Shown here: positions 63,891 to 64,000 of the stretch, in pieces
Numbering within the stretch: position 1 is the first letter of the stretch
Layout of the letters: the number at the start of each line of letters is the position of its first letter
Source of the DNA: Plectrocnemia conspersa
Taxonomy: Eukaryota > Arthropoda > Insecta > Trichoptera > Polycentropodidae
Length of the DNA: 64,000 nucleotides
Direction of reading: 5' to 3'
Assembly (NCBI GenBank): GCA_009617715.1
Contig: VTFK01000157.1
Span: 806,001 to 870,000 of the forward strand
The notes under the pieces: generated by a model
Databases searched by the model: none
What the model was told of the DNA's origin: nothing
What the model saw: only the letters and a program-made list of their open reading frames with translations
Program-made: the position numbers and the translations under genes

Positions 63891-64000
63891 TATTCACTCA
63901 ATGACAGATAATATTTACTGTAAAAACTCGTGTTATTTATGGGATTGTGGTCCAAAATCCTTTACGCTATTGGGTTGTTTCGTTGTGATGGATGATTATT

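Overview
The window looks like nuclear DNA from an insect or another arthropod. It is very AT-rich, it has no compact gene arrangement, and it carries decayed transposon families that are common together in insect genomes: mariner, piggyBac, a pogo/Tigger-like element, Jockey-type and other LINEs, a Penelope-like element, LTR elements and a tRNA-derived SINE. The order cannot be fixed from this sequence. I found no convincing host protein-coding exon, no functional tRNA or rRNA gene and no CRISPR. The long ORFs seen by translation are mostly chance frames in AT-rich DNA or shadows of repeats.

Layout. 1-10 kb: a SINE (1.31-1.73 kb), an LTR-like repeat on the minus strand (family B, 1.86-2.27 kb), an internally deleted mariner (4.12-4.81 kb) and a 161-bp Tigger-like MITE (6.98-7.14 kb). 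10-20 kb: a 62-codon open stretch on the minus strand at 10.07-10.26 kb that reads like a protein fossil, GC-richer islands (10.5-11.0, 14.6-15.2, 19.2-19.6 kb), a second SINE (11.9-12.2 kb) and a fold-back element (14.3-14.4 kb). 20-30 kb: a Jockey reverse-transcriptase fossil (20.3-21.1 kb), islands near 24.6-25.2 kb, and an LTR with a recognisable TATA box and polyadenylation signal (family A, 26.9-27.7 kb). 30-40 kb: a LINE reverse-transcriptase fossil with a YVDD motif (32.3-32.9 kb), an island (33.3-33.9 kb), and two striking hairpin regions (38.74-38.80 and 39.44-39.78 kb). 40-45 kb is the densest repeat cluster: a 773-bp element with about 38-bp inverted ends, a broken piggyBac transposase, a fragment that resembles a MULE-type transposase C-terminal region with an in-frame duplication, the second fold-back element, a GC-rich island and the second family-B LTR. 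45-64 kb: a LINE tail (48.2 kb), a Penelope GIY-YIG fossil (50.3-50.6 kb), a third SINE (51.0-51.3 kb), two more Jockey fossils (57.9-58.2 and 60.0-61.3 kb), several islands, and a second, inverted family-A LTR at the right end.

Interpretation. This is most likely an intergenic desert or a very large intron. The GC-richer islands, which have none of the marks of repeats or codons, are candidates for conserved regulatory DNA. That can only be tested by alignment to related species. No operon-like or cooperating gene system is present. All transposon genes seen are broken, so none is expected to be active.
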